Origin: Daejeonella oryzae DSM 19973
GTDB lineage: Bacteria > Bacteroidota > Bacteroidia > Sphingobacteriales > Sphingobacteriaceae
Assembly (NCBI RefSeq): GCF_000422945.1
Contig: NZ_AUHA01000003.1
Coordinates: forward strand, 496,001 to 560,000
Length of the DNA stretch: 64,000 nucleotides
Reading direction: 5' to 3'
Part shown: positions 62,230 to 64,000 of the stretch, piece after piece
How the letters are laid out: each line of letters begins with the position of its first letter
How positions within the stretch are numbered: position 1 is the stretch's first letter
The notes under the pieces: generated by a model
Seen by the model: only the letters and a program-made list of their open reading frames with translations
Database searches by the model: none
What the model was told of the DNA's origin: nothing
Program-made: the position numbers and the translations under genes

Positions 62230-63618
62230 ATGGCAAAAATCTTAATTATTGATGATGAGCGGGCAATTCGCAATACTTTACGTGAAATTCTGGAATACGA
62301 AGATTACCAGGTAGATGATATTGATAATGGAATTGAAGGATTAGAACTCATCAGGAAAAATGGTTATGATCTTGTTCTATGCGACATTAAAATGAATAAA
62401 ATGGATGGAATGGAAGTGCTTACAGAAAGCATGAACATTCATCCTGATTTGCCATTTATAATGATCTCCGGACATGGAACGGTAGAAACAGCCATTGAAG
62501 CCAGTAAAAAGGGCGCTTATGATTTTATATCAAAACCACCCGATCTAAACCGTTTATTAATTACTGTCCGCAACGCCCTGGAACGCGGAAACCTGGTAAC
62601 TGAAACTAAGGTTTTAAAAAGAAAAGTTAGCAAAACTCGCGAAATGCTGGGTCAATCCCCTGCGATTAGCCGCATTAAGGATACCATAGAACGTGTGGCA
62701 CCAACTGATGCACGTGTTTTAGTTACCGGAGCCAATGGTAGCGGTAAAGAATTGGTAGCCCGATGGCTTCATGAGAAATCAAATCGTTGCAATGCACCGT
62801 TAATAGAAGTCAATTGTGCTGCCATTCCTTCAGAATTAATTGAAAGTGAATTATTCGGACATGAAAAGGGATCTTTTACTTCAGCAGTAAAACAACGTTT
62901 AGGAAAATTCGAATTAGCTAACGGTGGAACTTTATTTCTTGATGAAATTGGAGATATGAGTCTTTCTGCGCAGGCAAAAGTATTACGTGCATTGCAGGAA
63001 AATAAGGTTACACGGGTTGGAGGCGAAAAAGAGATTGATGTGGATGTACGTGTAATAGCTGCAACCAATAAGGATCTTCAGAAGGAAATTGAAGCTGGTA
63101 ATTTCCGTATGGATTTGTACCACCGTTTAAGTGTAATTTTAATTCATGTCCCTCATTTAACTGAGCGACAGGATGATATTCCAATAATTGCACAAAGTTT
63201 TTGTAATGAAATTTGTGGTGATTACGGAATTCCGGTTAAGACCATCAGTGATTCTGCAATGGAAGCATTAAAAGCTATGCCATGGACCGGAAACATTCGT
63301 GAATTAAGAAATATGATTGAACGATTAATCATATTGAGTGAGAAAGTTATTACAGATGCTGATGTAAGAAATTTTGCAAATCCGGCTTCTCCTGCAACTC
63401 CTGTTGCTCCTACTAATGGAACAGCAAGTCCGCAAACAAACTTTGATCAGTTCACCAATTTTCAGGAATATAAAGATTCGGCAGAACGCGATTACATTAA
63501 ATATAAACTTGAAAAAAACAATTGGAATGTATCAAAAACGGCTGATGATATCGAAATTCAGCGTAGTCATTTATACAGTAAGATTGAAAAATACGGCTTG
63601 AAAAGAGCTGAATTATAA
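62230..63618 (+). CDS. NtrC-type sigma-54-dependent response regulator
   Basis: A 462-residue regulator. Receiver domain (1-120) with phospho-acceptor Asp52 (LCDIKM). Central AAA+ domain (about 145-375) with Walker A TGANGSGKELVARWL and the sigma-54 contact loop GSFTSA (214-219) where the consensus is GAFTGA. A Fis-type helix-turn-helix closes the protein (NNWNVSKTADDIEIQRSHLYSKI). It should activate sigma-54 promoters when phosphorylated. The cognate kinase is not adjacent. The GSFTSA version is common in this phylum, so it is probably functional. A terminator follows. Confidence 0.95.
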   Translation: MAKILIIDDERAIRNTLREILEYEDYQVDDIDNGIEGLELIRKNGYDLVLCDIKMNKMDGMEVLTESMNIHPDLPFIMISGHGTVETAIEASKKGAYDFISKPPDLNRLLITVRNALERGNLVTETKVLKRKVSKTREMLGQSPAISRIKDTIERVAPTDARVLVTGANGSGKELVARWLHEKSNRCNAPLIEVNCAAIPSELIESELFGHEKGSFTSAVKQRLGKFELANGGTLFLDEIGDMSLSAQAKVLRALQENKVTRVGGEKEIDVDVRVIAATNKDLQKEIEAGNFRMDLYHRLSVILIHVPHLTERQDDIPIIAQSFCNEICGDYGIPVKTISDSAMEALKAMPWTGNIRELRNMIERLIILSEKVITDADVRNFANPASPATPVAPTNGTASPQTNFDQFTNFQEYKDSAERDYIKYKLEKNNWNVSKTADDIEIQRSHLYSKIEKYGLKRAEL

Positions 63619-63643
63619 AAAAGCTATTTATACAAATAATTAC

Positions 63644-63681
63644 AAAAAATCCCGGTCACTTTAAGTGAACCGGGATTTTTT
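63644..63681. terminator. Bidirectional intrinsic terminator
   Basis: AAAAAATCCCGGT-CAC (63644-63659) pairs with GTG-A-ACCGGGATTTTTT (63665-63681) with a single bulged A, between the convergent regulator and pntB. Confidence 0.88.
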
Positions 63682-63725
63682 GTAATCCGTACCGATCAAA
63701 TTATTGAAGTGGCTATATAGTAAAT

Positions 63726-64000
63726 TTATACGCTCTTAATTTCTGCAACCAACTTTTGTAATACGTCTTTAGCATCGCCAAACAGCATAGAAGTTTTAGG
63801 ATCAAAAAATAGTGCATTCTCTATTCCGGCATAACCGGGCTTCATACTACGCTTATTAACTACTACCAATTTTGCAAGCTCAACATCTAATACGGGCATG
63901 CCATATATCGGAGATGAAGGATCTGATTTCGCGGCAGGGTTTACGACATCATTTGCGCCAAGAATTAGTACTACATCAGTTGAAGGAAATTGCTCGTTCG
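63726..64000 (-). CDS. pntB: NAD(P) transhydrogenase subunit beta, C-terminal end (cut by window edge)
   Basis: The minus-strand frame is open from the right edge and ends at a TAA complementary to 63726-63728. The 91 visible residues are the NADP(H)-binding domain [21 protein letters not shown] near the top, [32 protein letters not shown] and [13 protein letters not shown], all matching PntB. The proton-translocating enzyme moves hydride between NADH and NADP+. It has no start here, so it is partial. The N-terminal membrane part lies outside the window. Confidence 0.93.
   Translation of the reverse strand, partial: NEQFPSTDVVLILGANDVVNPAAKSDPSSPIYGMPVLDVELAKLVVVNKRSMKPGYAGIENALFFDPKTSMLFGDAKDVLQKLVAEIKSV

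Noticed and set aside
62195-62232. Possible sigma-54 promoter (TGGCATACAAATTTAA) for the NtrC-type gene
   Set aside because: The -12 half does not contain GC, and the element would start transcription inside the coding sequence.
1-64000. CRISPR arrays, tRNA genes, insertion sequences or prophage
   Set aside because: No repeat-spacer pattern, tRNA-like cloverleaf or transposase/integrase frame was seen on either strand by reading.

Overview
The window is ordinary-looking chromosome of a Bacteroidota member, most likely order Sphingobacteriales (Pedobacter/Solitalea-like; this placement is inference). The clues are AT-rich DNA, no Shine-Dalgarno sequences, repeated copies of the Bacteroidetes -7 promoter element TAnnTTTG, a type IX secretion C-terminal sorting domain, a HEIGH-type M57 protease, and several families typical of the phylum (DUF2027-Smr, DUF6580, VF530). 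I see no tRNA, rRNA, insertion sequence, phage gene or CRISPR array. Genes on both strands are packed closely and separated by clear intrinsic terminators, many of them bidirectional between convergent genes.

Layout. 1-4 kb: C-terminal end of a HEAT-repeat protein, a cNMP-binding protein, an HD hydrolase, a response regulator and Ku. 4-9 kb: two TPR proteins downstream of gyrA. 9-15 kb: hemF, an MFS carrier, a flavin reductase, small membrane proteins, a membrane metallophosphoesterase and a fasciclin lipoprotein. 15-20 kb: iron alcohol dehydrogenase, DUF4442, AlbA_2 protein, MATE pump, NmrA protein. 20-26 kb: asnB and a very large hybrid histidine kinase. 26-32 kb: TspO-like protein, kynureninase, 3-methyladenine glycosylase, free-methionine-sulfoxide reductase, a basic secreted protein and a CrtA-like oxygenase. 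32-35.5 kb: a cobalamin riboswitch, a BtuB-like receptor, a Dph6-like ATPase and a DUF6580 membrane protein. 35.5-46 kb: serine hydrolase, SRPBCC protein, a lysoplasmalogenase/alkylglycerol-monooxygenase pair, FKBP, VF530, Smr protein, a degenerate DEAD-box protein, and an aminotransferase with an omega-amidase. 46-56 kb: two secreted proteases, class III PPK2, PBP1A and a peptidase/beta-propeller/outer-membrane-barrel fusion. 56-64 kb: lysA-lysC, phosphosugar mutase, SCO1-cytochrome c, RNase P RNA, an NtrC-type regulator and the end of pntB.

Functional groups that stand out. (1) A B12 acquisition locus whose riboswitch probably also controls a Dph6-like amidoligase. (2) A probable ether-lipid degradation operon: AGMO-like monooxygenase overlapping a YhhN lysoplasmalogenase. 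(3) Methionine salvage: aminotransferase plus omega-amidase. (4) lysC-lysA behind a structured leader hairpin that I cannot assign to a known class. (5) A repair group: msrC-like enzyme and 3-methyladenine glycosylase, with Ku elsewhere. (6) Several genes whose promoters put the transcription start at or within a few bases of the ATG, suggesting leaderless mRNAs. These promoters also settle some start codons.
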